A stretch of DNA of 64,000 nucleotides from Pelagibius sp964472095 (GTDB lineage Bacteria > Pseudomonadota > Alphaproteobacteria > Kiloniellales > Kiloniellaceae), in the NCBI GenBank assembly GCA_964472095.1, contig CAYYIV010000009.1, positions 81,665 through 145,664 of the forward strand, read 5' to 3'. Below, piece after piece: positions 19,128-26,765 of the stretch. The position numbers and the translations under genes were made by a program. How positions within the stretch are numbered: the stretch's first letter is position 1; every line of letters begins with the position of its first letter. The notes under the pieces were generated by a model. The model saw only the letters and a program-made list of their open reading frames with translations, was not told the origin of the DNA and ran no database searches.

Positions 19128-20105
19128 ATGCCACCCTCTCGATTTCCTTTCACGCGCGGCGCCCACCTCTCCGCACCGCTGCAGGGCGCCCTCTACATGG
19201 TTGCGGCGTCCTTCCTCTTCGCCCTGATGAACGGGGCGATCCGCCTGCTCGGCGACGGCTGGGGGGCGGCAGGGGGCGTCGAGGGCGGCGAGGGCATGCA
19301 TCCCTTCCAGATCGCCTTCCTGCGTAACGTCTTCGCGCTGGCCTTCATGCTGCCCTGGCTGATGCATCACGGCCGCGTCGCGCTCAGGACGAACCGCCTG
19401 CACATGCATTTCTGGCGCGCCGGCGTCGGCCTCGTCGCCATGCTCTGCTGGTTCTCCGCTGTCGCCTACCTGCCGCTGGCCGAGGCGGTGGCGCTGAACT
19501 TCACGGCCCCGCTCTTCGCCACCGCCGGCGCCGCCCTCATCCTGGGAGAGGTGGTGCGCGCCCGGCGCTGGACGGCGACGGCGGTCGGCTTCCTCGGCAT
19601 GCTCATCATCCTGCGTCCGGGCCTCACCGAGTTCACCCCGCTGATGACCCTGCCGGTCATCGCCGCCTGTTTCATGGCCGCCTCCGTGCTGATCGTGAAG
19701 TCGCTGTCGCGCACCGAGGAGTCGGCCGCCATCGTGCTCTACATGAACCTGCTGCTGACGCCGCTGTCGCTGGTGCCGGCACTCTTCGTGTGGCGCTGGC
19801 CGACCCTGACCGAGCTCGCCCTCGGCCTCTTCGTCGGCTTCTGCGCGGCGCTGGCGCACAACGCCTTCACCCGCGCTTTCAAGCTGGCCGATGCTTCGGC
19901 GATCCTGCCCTTCGACTACGCGCGCCTGCCCTTCGTCGCGCTGATCGGGTACTTTCTCTTTGCCGAGATGCCGGACGCCTGGACCTGGGTCGGCGCCGCG
20001 GTGATCGCCGGCGCGGCCATCTACATCGCCCAGCGCGAGTCGCAGGTGGCGCGCGAGCGGCCGACGCTGCAGGTCAGCGCGGAATCGCCGAAGAGCCGTC
20101 CCTGA
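19128..20105 (+). CDS. EamA-type DMT superfamily transporter (first of pair)
   Basis: Membrane transporter of 325 residues with about ten hydrophobic helices arranged as two EamA repeats. Family features are FLFALMNGAIRLL at the start, and the second-repeat FDYARLPFVALIGYFLFAE near the end. DMT proteins export metabolites or drugs; no substrate can be assigned. A Gly/Glu-rich insert (GWGAAGGVEGGEGMHP) lies near residues 43-58, in the first periplasmic loop. The stop overlaps the start of the next paralogue (TGATG). Confidence 0.9.
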   Translation: MPPSRFPFTRGAHLSAPLQGALYMVAASFLFALMNGAIRLLGDGWGAAGGVEGGEGMHPFQIAFLRNVFALAFMLPWLMHHGRVALRTNRLHMHFWRAGVGLVAMLCWFSAVAYLPLAEAVALNFTAPLFATAGAALILGEVVRARRWTATAVGFLGMLIILRPGLTEFTPLMTLPVIAACFMAASVLIVKSLSRTEESAAIVLYMNLLLTPLSLVPALFVWRWPTLTELALGLFVGFCAALAHNAFTRAFKLADASAILPFDYARLPFVALIGYFLFAEMPDAWTWVGAAVIAGAAIYIAQRESQVARERPTLQVSAESPKSRP

Positions 20106-21034
20106 TGTGGCCGCCGCTGGGGCCAAGGATCGCCGGCGGCTGGGCGAAGCTCTCCGCCAATCATCGCGGGGCGCTGTGGATGATCGCCGCCAGCCTCGGC
20201 TTCACGGTGAACTCGGCGCTGGTGAAGGCACTGACGGCCGAGGGCCTCGACGTCTTCCAGATCGCCTTCGCCCGCGCCCTGTTCTCCTTCGCCCTGGTGG
20301 TGCCCTTCCTGCTGCGGGCCGGGCCGGGCGCCCTGCGCACCCGCCATCCCGCGCTGCACGGCATCCGCGCCTTTGCCGGCGCCGCCGCCATGGTCTGCGG
20401 CTTCTATGCCGTCGGCCGGCTGCAGCTGGCCGACTTCACCGCGCTCACCTTCACCCAGCCGCTCTTCGTCACGGTGCTGGCGGTGATCCTGCTGCGCGAG
20501 GTGGTGCGCTGGCGCCGCTGGCTGGCCACCGCGGCCGGCTTCCTCGGCGTGCTCATCATGGTGCGCCCCGGGGCCTCCGCTTTCGATCCCGCGGCCGGGG
20601 TGGCGCTATTGTCGGTGCTCGGCATCGCCATCGCCGTCTGCATGGTCAAGCGCCTGCCGGAGGGCGAGAGCCACGCCACGATGCTGGCCTATTTCTGCCT
20701 CATGTCGCTGGCCATCACCGTGGTGCCGGCGGCGATCTTCTGGACGGCGCCCGACGCCGGCCAGTGGCTGCTGCTGGCGGGAGTCGGCACCCTCGGCGTC
20801 GCGTCCCAGGCCATGATCATCCGCGCCTACCGCAGCGGCGAGGCGAGCTTCGTCGCGCCCTTCGACTATCTGAAACTGATCCTGGCCGGGCTCATCGGCT
20901 TCCTCGTCTTCGGCGAGGTGCCGGGCCCCTGGACCCTGCTGGGCGCCGGGGTGATCGTCGGCGCCGCGCTCTACATCGCCCGCCGCGAGGGGGTGCAGGC
21001 CGCCACGAAGGTGCCGGTGGCGCCCCTGGGGTAG
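20105..21034 (+). CDS. EamA-type DMT superfamily transporter (second of pair)
   Basis: Paralogue of the preceding gene (309 residues). The two share the architecture and many motifs, for example RRWLATAAGFLGVLIMVRPG against RRWTATAVGFLGMLIILRPG and FDYLKLILAGLIGFLVFGE against FDYARLPFVALIGYFLFAE. The start ATG at 20105 uses the last base of the previous stop, so translation is coupled. A tandem duplication followed by divergence explains the pair, and the proteins might act as a heterodimer, which is speculative. Confidence 0.9.
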   Translation: MWPPLGPRIAGGWAKLSANHRGALWMIAASLGFTVNSALVKALTAEGLDVFQIAFARALFSFALVVPFLLRAGPGALRTRHPALHGIRAFAGAAAMVCGFYAVGRLQLADFTALTFTQPLFVTVLAVILLREVVRWRRWLATAAGFLGVLIMVRPGASAFDPAAGVALLSVLGIAIAVCMVKRLPEGESHATMLAYFCLMSLAITVVPAAIFWTAPDAGQWLLLAGVGTLGVASQAMIIRAYRSGEASFVAPFDYLKLILAGLIGFLVFGEVPGPWTLLGAGVIVGAALYIARREGVQAATKVPVAPLG

Positions 21035-21053
21035 CGTTGACGGGCAATCAGGA

Positions 21054-21515
21054 TCAGAGTTTGGCGACCAGGGCCGCGTAGCTGGCGGCGAGACTGAGCA
21101 GCACCAGCAGGGTGAGCGGCTTGCGCAGCGCCGCGTACCAGGCTGGCGCCCGGTTCGCGGTGACGGCGGCGCGGTCGGCGAAGAACATCCCGACGAAACC
21201 GAGCGCCAGCAGCAGCAGGCCGAGGGGGCTGGGAATCATCAGGGCGATCCAGCCGGCCAGGGCCGGTAGCACGGAAGGGCCCAGCCGGCGCCAGTTGCCG
21301 GCGGCCTCCTGTGCCAGGGCGAGGCCCCAGTGTACCGCGCCGAGGAACGACAACACCACGGCGCCATAGGCCATCTGCATGTTCACGAGGAGGAAGTAGG
21401 CGGGCTCGCCGGTGGCCCAGGCACCGGCGGCACAGGCGGCGAAGGGCAACAGGCCGGCAAAGCCGAGGATCAGGGCCGGCCGGGGCACGTCGCCCAGGCT
21501 CACCTTGTGCGACAT
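21054..21515 (-). CDS. DUF3429 membrane protein
   Basis: Membrane protein of about 153 residues with roughly five hydrophobic segments, matching the DUF3429 pattern: GFAGLLPFAACA, then LSFLGAVHWGLAL and WYAALRKPLT near the end. Function unknown. Two starts are possible: ATG at 21515 (used) or GTG at 21539, which would overlap the YkvA gene by 8 bases. It follows that gene on the same strand, so both probably share a transcript. Confidence 0.85.
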   Translation of the reverse strand: MSHKVSLGDVPRPALILGFAGLLPFAACAAGAWATGEPAYFLLVNMQMAYGAVVLSFLGAVHWGLALAQEAAGNWRRLGPSVLPALAGWIALMIPSPLGLLLLALGFVGMFFADRAAVTANRAPAWYAALRKPLTLLVLLSLAASYAALVAKL

Positions 21516-21531
21516 ACTCGGATGCGGCGTT

Positions 21532-21975
21532 TCAGCCACCCTCGCCGGGCCCGGGCTCTGGCGCTGTCTCCGGCGCCGCGGGTTCGCGCAGGCCGAGGGC
21601 GGCGAGGCGCTGGTGCGCCTGCTCGCGGTGGCGGTCGGTGATGTGGCCGGCGACCATGCGGACCGTGGCGAAGAGCACCGCGGCGTCGTCGGTGAAGCCG
21701 ATGCCGGCGATGAAATCCGGGATCAAGTCGGTGGGCACAACGAAGTAGGCGAGTGCGGCCAGCAGCATGGCCTTGACCGGACGCGGGGTCGCCGGGTCGA
21801 AGGCGCAGTAGTAGGCGCTGACGGCCTCCTCCAGGAAGGGCACCCGCCCGAAATTGCGCCTGAGCTTGCCCCAGAGGCCGTGTTCGACCTTGGCCTGGTT
21901 GCGCTGCAGAACCCGCGGCTCCTGCACCTTCGGGTCGCACGTCGGGTCGTAGGGAATCATGTCTCGCCCGGTCAT
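21532..21975 (-). CDS. YkvA family (DUF1232) membrane protein
   Basis: Protein of 147 residues with the DUF1232 core: VKAMLLAALAYFVVPTDLIPDF followed by GFTDDAAVLFATVRMV (each a short hydrophobic helix; the first is split around the VPTDLIPD turn). YkvA proteins are small membrane proteins without known activity. The ATG at 21975 is used; a further upstream ATG at 22011 is less likely. The C-terminus is proline- and glycine-rich. Confidence 0.88.
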   Translation of the reverse strand: MTGRDMIPYDPTCDPKVQEPRVLQRNQAKVEHGLWGKLRRNFGRVPFLEEAVSAYYCAFDPATPRPVKAMLLAALAYFVVPTDLIPDFIAGIGFTDDAAVLFATVRMVAGHITDRHREQAHQRLAALGLREPAAPETAPEPGPGEGG

Positions 21976-22066
21976 GAACAAAGATATGGGCGCACTCCCG
22001 GCGCGGTGCAACCGGACGGTCTCGCGCCCACCACCGCTGCCGGCACTATAGCGCCCAACAGCCGAC

Positions 22067-22810
22067 TTAGAGATACAAGGGCGCAGTCTCGCTGCTGGAT
22101 GCCAGGTTCCGGTAGCGGCCGTCCTGCAGCACCGGCACGGCGACGCTCACATCCTCCTGGGCAGCCAGTTCCACGTCGTCGGGAAAGCCGGCGGCGATGA
22201 GCTCCTGCCCGGAACGGCTGGCACGCAGGGTAGCCGCCAGCTCGTGCTTCAGCTCCAGGTAGGCGGCCCTGGCCGCGCGCGCCTCCGGCGTGAGGCGGCC
22301 TTGCAGGCGGGCGATGATGGCACCGGCGCCGAGCAGGTCCTCGATCGCCGGGCGCAGGCTGCCGCCCGGCCAGTGTTCGCCGGCGGCGATGACGGCCAGC
22401 CGCTTGCCGGCACCCTGCACCGCTGCGGCGACGGCGGTGGCGTTGCGCAGGCTGGCAGCAAAGGCGGTCCGGTCCCTGACCATGGTCGAGAGGGCCGAGC
22501 CGTTGGGTGAGGGCAGCACCAGGCGGGTGCCGGGCGCAAGGCGCTGGAGGGAGGCCGGCGACAGGCTCGGGCCGCCGGCCGCCTCGCGGCGCGGCTGTGC
22601 CAGCACCGCCTCACCGCTGCGCGCGAGTTCGTCGGCGCCGTACTTGCCGAGCGGGAATGGCAGCACCTCGGCGCCGCGCGCCACCGCCACGTCCACCGAG
22701 GTGGTGAAGCAGAGAACGTCGAGCACGACGAAGACGTCGCAGAGGTCATGCAGGTCGGTGAGGCCGGCACCGCCCCAGGCGAATTCGATCTCCAGCTCGC
22801 TCATTGGCAT
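22067..22810 (-). CDS. 2-phosphosulfolactate phosphatase (ComB) family protein
   Basis: Protein of 247 residues of the ComB family. The N-terminal VVLDVLCFTTSVDVAVARGA, LPSPNGSALS and VIAAGEHWPGG segments match the family, which removes phosphate from 2-phospho-3-sulfolactate. In archaea that step belongs to coenzyme M synthesis; in bacteria ComB relatives often occur without the other com genes and may have other phosphatase substrates. No sulfolactate genes are adjacent, so the reaction here is uncertain. The start may be ATG at 22810 or 22804. Confidence 0.82.
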   Translation of the reverse strand: MPMSELEIEFAWGGAGLTDLHDLCDVFVVLDVLCFTTSVDVAVARGAEVLPFPLGKYGADELARSGEAVLAQPRREAAGGPSLSPASLQRLAPGTRLVLPSPNGSALSTMVRDRTAFAASLRNATAVAAAVQGAGKRLAVIAAGEHWPGGSLRPAIEDLLGAGAIIARLQGRLTPEARAARAAYLELKHELAATLRASRSGQELIAAGFPDDVELAAQEDVSVAVPVLQDGRYRNLASSSETAPLYL

Positions 22811-22869
22811 GTCCCGGGCTGCGGGTGTCTCGAGCGCGTCTTAGCGCGGGAGCCTTGCGGCTGTCGCGC

Positions 22870-22900
22870 AAAAAAGAAGCGGCCCACCTGGGGCCGCTTC
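22870..22900 (-). terminator. Intrinsic terminator for the acidic coiled-coil gene
   Basis: On the minus strand a 10-bp stem (22900-22891 with 22885-22876) with a 5-base loop is followed by TCTTTTTT-like T-rich sequence (the A-run 22870-22875 on the plus strand). It lies 24 bases beyond the stop of the minus-strand gene at 22924 and is the clearest classical terminator in the window. Confidence 0.9.
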
Positions 22901-22923
22901 CGAAGGCTGCGATGCTGCCGCCG

Positions 22924-24045
22924 TCAGGCATTGACTGCCTGGTCAAGCGGCGGATCGTCGGTCTCGGTCTCGGTCTCGGTCTCGGCTGCCGGTCCTGCGG
23001 CGGCCTTCTCCTCGTCGCTGCGCGAAGCCCGCCGGGCCGCCTCGGCGCGTTCCAGCTCGCGCGCCAGATCGCCGACGCGGCGGATGATCTCCTTCACAGT
23101 GGGCGCCATGTTATCGACCGCTTCCACGACCGCCTCTTCGACCATTTCCTCGACGATGTCCTCGGCGGGCGTCGGGTCGGCCTCGGTGATCTCCGGCTCC
23201 ACCGCCGCTTCGGCCGCAACTTCCGCGGCAATCTCCGCCTCGGTCATCTCAGCCCCGGCCATCTCGGCTTCGTCCATTGCATCCGGCTCGGCCTCGGGCT
23301 CGCTCGGGACCGTGCCTTCAGCGACCGCTGCGGCAAAGGATTCGTCGCTGGCGTTCAGTTCGGTCATGGCAGCGAAGAGATCGTCGACCTCGTCGGCCTC
23401 GTCGGTCTCGCCTTCGGCCTCTGCCGTATCGGGTTCGCCGAGGGGCGCCTGCGGCGTTTCCGCCCCTGCATCCATCTCGGCGGCCTCGGCCGGCGCCTCA
23501 TCACTCTCGGCATCGTCCGCCCGCAGCTCTTCTGCCGGGGTCTCTTCCGGTGCGGCGCTCTCAGGAATCATTTCCTCTGTTGGATCCGATTCCGGCAGCG
23601 TCGCTTCGGTGTCGGCGATGACGTCCTCTGCCTCGGCCTCGACGATCAAAGCTGCCTCGTCCGCGCTGTCCGCGGCGTCGACCATGGCGTCGATTTCAGG
23701 CTCGCCGGTTTCCGGCTTGGCTGCCTCGGCGACGGCTCCACCTGTGGTGGTTACCAGCGCGCTGACGCGCGCCTCCAGGTTCTGTAGCGTCCGGGTGAAG
23801 GTCTTTTCCTCGATCGACCGCAGGACCGAGTGCAGCATGCTGCGCAGTTCCTCGTTTTCCTGGGTCAGACGACTGTTCTCGGCGATCTGCTTCTCGATCT
23901 CGCCGCGCGCCGTCACGAGCTGCGTCTCGATGGTCTCGATCAGGCCGATCAGCCGCTCGCTGTAGTGGCGCTGCTGTTCGTCCATCAGGCCGAAACGTTG
24001 CTCGGCCGCCTCGACACGCTCTCGCAGATCGTTGATTTCAGTCAT
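22924..24045 (-). CDS. Acidic coiled-coil protein of unknown function
   Basis: Protein of 373 residues, not recognised as a family. Residues 1-95 are predicted coiled coil (INDLRERVEAAEQRF, LTQENEELRSML). The middle 200 residues are extremely acidic and low-complexity (Glu, Ala, Asp), and residues 300-340 form a second helical segment (IVEEMVEEAVVEAVDNMAP, REIIRRVGDLARELERAE-like). The tail carries four in-frame copies of Glu-Thr encoded by a GTCTCG hexamer repeat (22961-22984). There is no signal peptide or membrane segment, so it is likely cytoplasmic. It ends before a strong terminator and lies upstream of nothing obvious; the Mla operon is transcribed towards it. Confidence 0.8.
   Translation of the reverse strand: MTEINDLRERVEAAEQRFGLMDEQQRHYSERLIGLIETIETQLVTARGEIEKQIAENSRLTQENEELRSMLHSVLRSIEEKTFTRTLQNLEARVSALVTTTGGAVAEAAKPETGEPEIDAMVDAADSADEAALIVEAEAEDVIADTEATLPESDPTEEMIPESAAPEETPAEELRADDAESDEAPAEAAEMDAGAETPQAPLGEPDTAEAEGETDEADEVDDLFAAMTELNASDESFAAAVAEGTVPSEPEAEPDAMDEAEMAGAEMTEAEIAAEVAAEAAVEPEITEADPTPAEDIVEEMVEEAVVEAVDNMAPTVKEIIRRVGDLARELERAEAARRASRSDEEKAAAGPAAETETETETDDPPLDQAVNA
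22961..22984. repeat. Hexanucleotide tandem repeat (4 x GTCTCG)
   Basis: Four perfect tandem copies of GTCTCG lie inside the 3' part of the acidic protein gene. Because the unit is six bases, gain or loss of copies would keep the frame and change the number of Glu-Thr pairs in the tail. Confidence 0.85.
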
Positions 24046-24170
24046 TTCCTGGGGGATCCTTTAACTGTCCACCCCCTCAGCCTGCCAGGAAAAGGTAAGC
24101 TTTTCCCTAATGGCAAGGATTCATTTACCAAGGGTGTTAAGGGGCGGTGCCGCCCCGACGAACCGGCACT

Positions 24171-24866
24171 TCAGGAGCCGCGCTGGCCGGCGCGGTGGGC
24201 CTTGTCACCCTCGATCAGCGTCCATTCGACGATCCGGCGCAGCACCTTGCCGGCGGCCTCGTCAAAGGCGTTGATGATGTCCGGCATCCGGTCGGCGGAG
24301 GCGGCGACGCGGGCTTCGAAGGACTGCGAAGCGACGATACTGCGCCTTGGCAGCTGGACGAGCTTCACGTTGATGCCGACCCAGGACTCCGGCAGGGCGC
24401 CGTTGTAGTAGACCGCCTGCAGCTCGCGCAGCTCCGTCTTCATGATGAAGTCGGCGCGCAGGCCCACGGACTCGCGTCCGATGGCGACGATTTTCTTGGA
24501 GTTCTCGAAGGACTCCACCATCAGGGTCTGGACCATCAACGGCGCCCGGTCGGCCCAGCCGGAGCGGGCGTAGTATTCCAGCTGCGTCGGGCTGCGGAGC
24601 AGGGCGATGCGGGTGGTGTTGAGGCCGGCATCGGCCACCGGCGGCTCCAGCACCAGCTGCCAGTCGGCAGTCGGCAGATCGTCGCGGAAGGTGCTCTTAG
24701 GCGTCAGGCGGAAGAGCTCCGGCGGCGGGCCCTGGCCCGGCACCGGCAGGCTGCAGCCGGTGGCCAGGGCGGCCATCGGCAGCGCTGCCAGCCCGCGCAG
24801 CAGGCGACGGCGGCCGAGGCGGCCGGCGGAGAGGGCGTCGGGGGATCCCGGATTACTGTGCTTCAT
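24171..24866 (-). CDS. ABC-type transport auxiliary lipoprotein of the Mla/MCE operon
   Basis: Lipoprotein of about 231 residues. The N-terminus has a twin-arginine-like cluster (GRRRLLRG) then a hydrophobic stretch ending in the lipobox ALATGC, consistent with outer- or inner-membrane lipidation. The remaining domain fits the PqiC/YmbA-like ABC transport auxiliary component: TADWQLVLEPPVADAG, then NTTRIALLR and QLPRRSIVASQSFEA. It would bridge lipids in the periplasm. The ATG at 24866 overlaps the MlaD stop by 14 bases. Final gene of the operon starting at 27926. Confidence 0.88.
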   Translation of the reverse strand: MKHSNPGSPDALSAGRLGRRRLLRGLAALPMAALATGCSLPVPGQGPPPELFRLTPKSTFRDDLPTADWQLVLEPPVADAGLNTTRIALLRSPTQLEYYARSGWADRAPLMVQTLMVESFENSKKIVAIGRESVGLRADFIMKTELRELQAVYYNGALPESWVGINVKLVQLPRRSIVASQSFEARVAASADRMPDIINAFDEAAGKVLRRIVEWTLIEGDKAHRAGQRGS

Positions 24867-25881
24867 AGCCTTGCTGCTGGTCTCCAAAGATGAAACGGGC
24901 GGGGTCGCGCTGCACCTCGGTGGTGACGCGGTTGAGTACTACGATGAGCTCCCGTGCCTCGGTCAACAAGGTGCTCAGCTCGTAGAGGCCTGTGTTGGTG
25001 AAGTCGCGGATGGGCTCGCGGTTCTCCGCCAGCATCGCCTCCAGTTCGCTGGTGGCGCCGCTCAAGTTGCCGGCAGTGTCCTTCAGGCTGTTGATGAGGC
25101 CGCGGGCATCCTCGCTGGTCAGGGTCACCTCGCGGTCGATGCTGCCGGCCATGGCTTCGAAAGCGGTGAGGGTGCTGTCGGCCCGCTCGGTCAGCGTCTG
25201 CACGTTGGTCTGCAGTGAGCCGGCCATGGATTCCAGGCTGCCGGTCGCGTCGCGCAGGTTCTCCATGGTGCTGGCGGCGTCGGCGATCAGCTTCTCCACG
25301 TTGCCGCGGTTCTCCGCAATGGCGGTGGTCACCTCTGTGAGGTTGCCGATGAGCGCCTCGATGTTCTCGAGGTTGCGGTCGCTCAACAGGGCCTGTGCGC
25401 GCTGCAGCAGGACGTTCACGTTCTGCAACACTTCCGGCGCATCCTCCAGCACCTGCTCGAAGGACGAGTGGCCGGGCGGGATCTCGGCCCGCTTGTCCTC
25501 CGCCGGCGGCTCCAGCGGCGGAGCCGTGGGCGAGCCTCCGGTCAGCTGCACGTAGCGCCCGCCGGTGAGGCCCTCCAGCTCCAGGGTGGCGATGCTGTCG
25601 GCGCGCACCGGCGTGCGTTTCTGCACCTCGATGGTGACGCGGATGGCGGTTGGCCGGTCGGGGTCGAGATCGACCGAGATCACCTCGCCGACCCGCACGC
25701 CGCTGTAGCGCACCGCGCTGCCTTCGCGCAGGCCGGTCACTCCGGTTTCGAAGACGATATCGTAGCGGGCGAACTCTTCGTCGAACTGGAATTTGGCGAG
25801 CCAGACGATGAAGCCGAGCAGGCCGAAGGCCAACAGCAGCACGAAGAAGCCGACCATGATGTAGTTGGCGCGTGTCTCCAT
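24853..25881 (-). CDS. MlaD family protein (MCE domain)
   Basis: Membrane-anchored MCE protein of 342 residues. An N-terminal transmembrane helix (IMVGFFVLLLAFGLLGFIV) is followed by the MCE domain (LREGSAVRYSGVRVGEVI, then LDPDRPTAIRVTIEVQKRTP) and a long helical region of repeated hydrophobic heptads. MCE proteins form hexameric rings in the inner membrane and move phospholipids between membranes. The protein is longer than E. coli MlaD (about 180 residues), because of the extended C-terminal helical part that could form a longer conduit. Confidence 0.94.
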   Translation of the reverse strand: METRANYIMVGFFVLLLAFGLLGFIVWLAKFQFDEEFARYDIVFETGVTGLREGSAVRYSGVRVGEVISVDLDPDRPTAIRVTIEVQKRTPVRADSIATLELEGLTGGRYVQLTGGSPTAPPLEPPAEDKRAEIPPGHSSFEQVLEDAPEVLQNVNVLLQRAQALLSDRNLENIEALIGNLTEVTTAIAENRGNVEKLIADAASTMENLRDATGSLESMAGSLQTNVQTLTERADSTLTAFEAMAGSIDREVTLTSEDARGLINSLKDTAGNLSGATSELEAMLAENREPIRDFTNTGLYELSTLLTEARELIVVLNRVTTEVQRDPARFIFGDQQQGYEAQ

Positions 25882-25890
25882 GACGGCTCC

Positions 25891-26763
25891 TCAGGCCCCT
25901 CGTTCCGGCGCGTGTTCCGGCGTGCCGCTGCGGCCCGTTTCCTGGGCCGTGCGCTGGGCGCTGCCCGCCGCGGCACGTCCGCGTGGGCCTCCGAAATACT
26001 CCTGGATCCAGGGGTCCGGCTCGCGCATCAGCTCCACGATGGTGCCAACTTTAACACGTTTGTCCACCAGGACAGAAACCCGGTCGCAGATGGCGTAGAG
26101 CGAGTCGAGGTCATGGGTGACCATGACCACGGTGAGGCCGAGCGCACGCTGCAGGTCGCCGATCAGACTGTCGAAGTTGGCGGCGCCGATCGGGTCGAGC
26201 CCAGCTGTCGGCTCGTCGAGAAACAGGATGTCGGCGTCCAGCGCCAGGGCACGGGCGAGGCCGGCACGCTTGCGCATGCCGCCGGACAGCTGCGACGGGA
26301 ACTTGTGGGCGGCATCGGGCGGCAGGCCGACCATGGCGACCTTCACCTCGATCAGCTCCTTCCTGAGGGCCGGAGGCAGGTCGCTGTGCTCCTTCATCGG
26401 TACCTCGATGTTCTGCGCCACGGTGAGCGACGAGAACAGGGCGCCGTCCTGGAACAGCACCCCCCAATGGGACTGCATGGCGCGGGTCTCCGCGCGGCCG
26501 AGAGTCGCGAGGTCCCGCCCGAAGACGACGATCCGTCCGGCGCTCGGCTTGTTGAGGCCGATGATGGTGCGCACCAGCACCGACTTGCCGGTGCCCGATC
26601 CGCCGACCACGCCCATCACCTCGCCGGCGCGCACCTGGAAGTCCAGGTTGTCGTGGATCACCGTCGGGCCGAACTGGGTGCGCAGGCCGGTAACCGAAAG
26701 AATCTCCTCGTCGCGGCGGATGTCGCCGCTGCGGTTGCTTCCGAGGGTCATCTCGCTGGCCAT
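25891..26763 (-). CDS. MlaF-like ABC transporter ATP-binding protein
   Basis: ATPase of 290 residues for the lipid transporter. Walker A is GGSGTGKS (54-61), the signature LSGGMRKRAGLARAL sits near residue 165, Walker B is DILFLDEPTAGLDP and the switch histidine is in MVTHDLDSL. It starts 2 bases after the permease stop and 9 bases precede mlaD. The C-terminal 30 residues form a variable proline/arginine-rich tail. It provides energy for retrograde or anterograde phospholipid transfer, direction not deducible here. Confidence 0.95.
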   Translation of the reverse strand: MASEMTLGSNRSGDIRRDEEILSVTGLRTQFGPTVIHDNLDFQVRAGEVMGVVGGSGTGKSVLVRTIIGLNKPSAGRIVVFGRDLATLGRAETRAMQSHWGVLFQDGALFSSLTVAQNIEVPMKEHSDLPPALRKELIEVKVAMVGLPPDAAHKFPSQLSGGMRKRAGLARALALDADILFLDEPTAGLDPIGAANFDSLIGDLQRALGLTVVMVTHDLDSLYAICDRVSVLVDKRVKVGTIVELMREPDPWIQEYFGGPRGRAAAGSAQRTAQETGRSGTPEHAPERGA

Positions 26764-26765
26764 CG

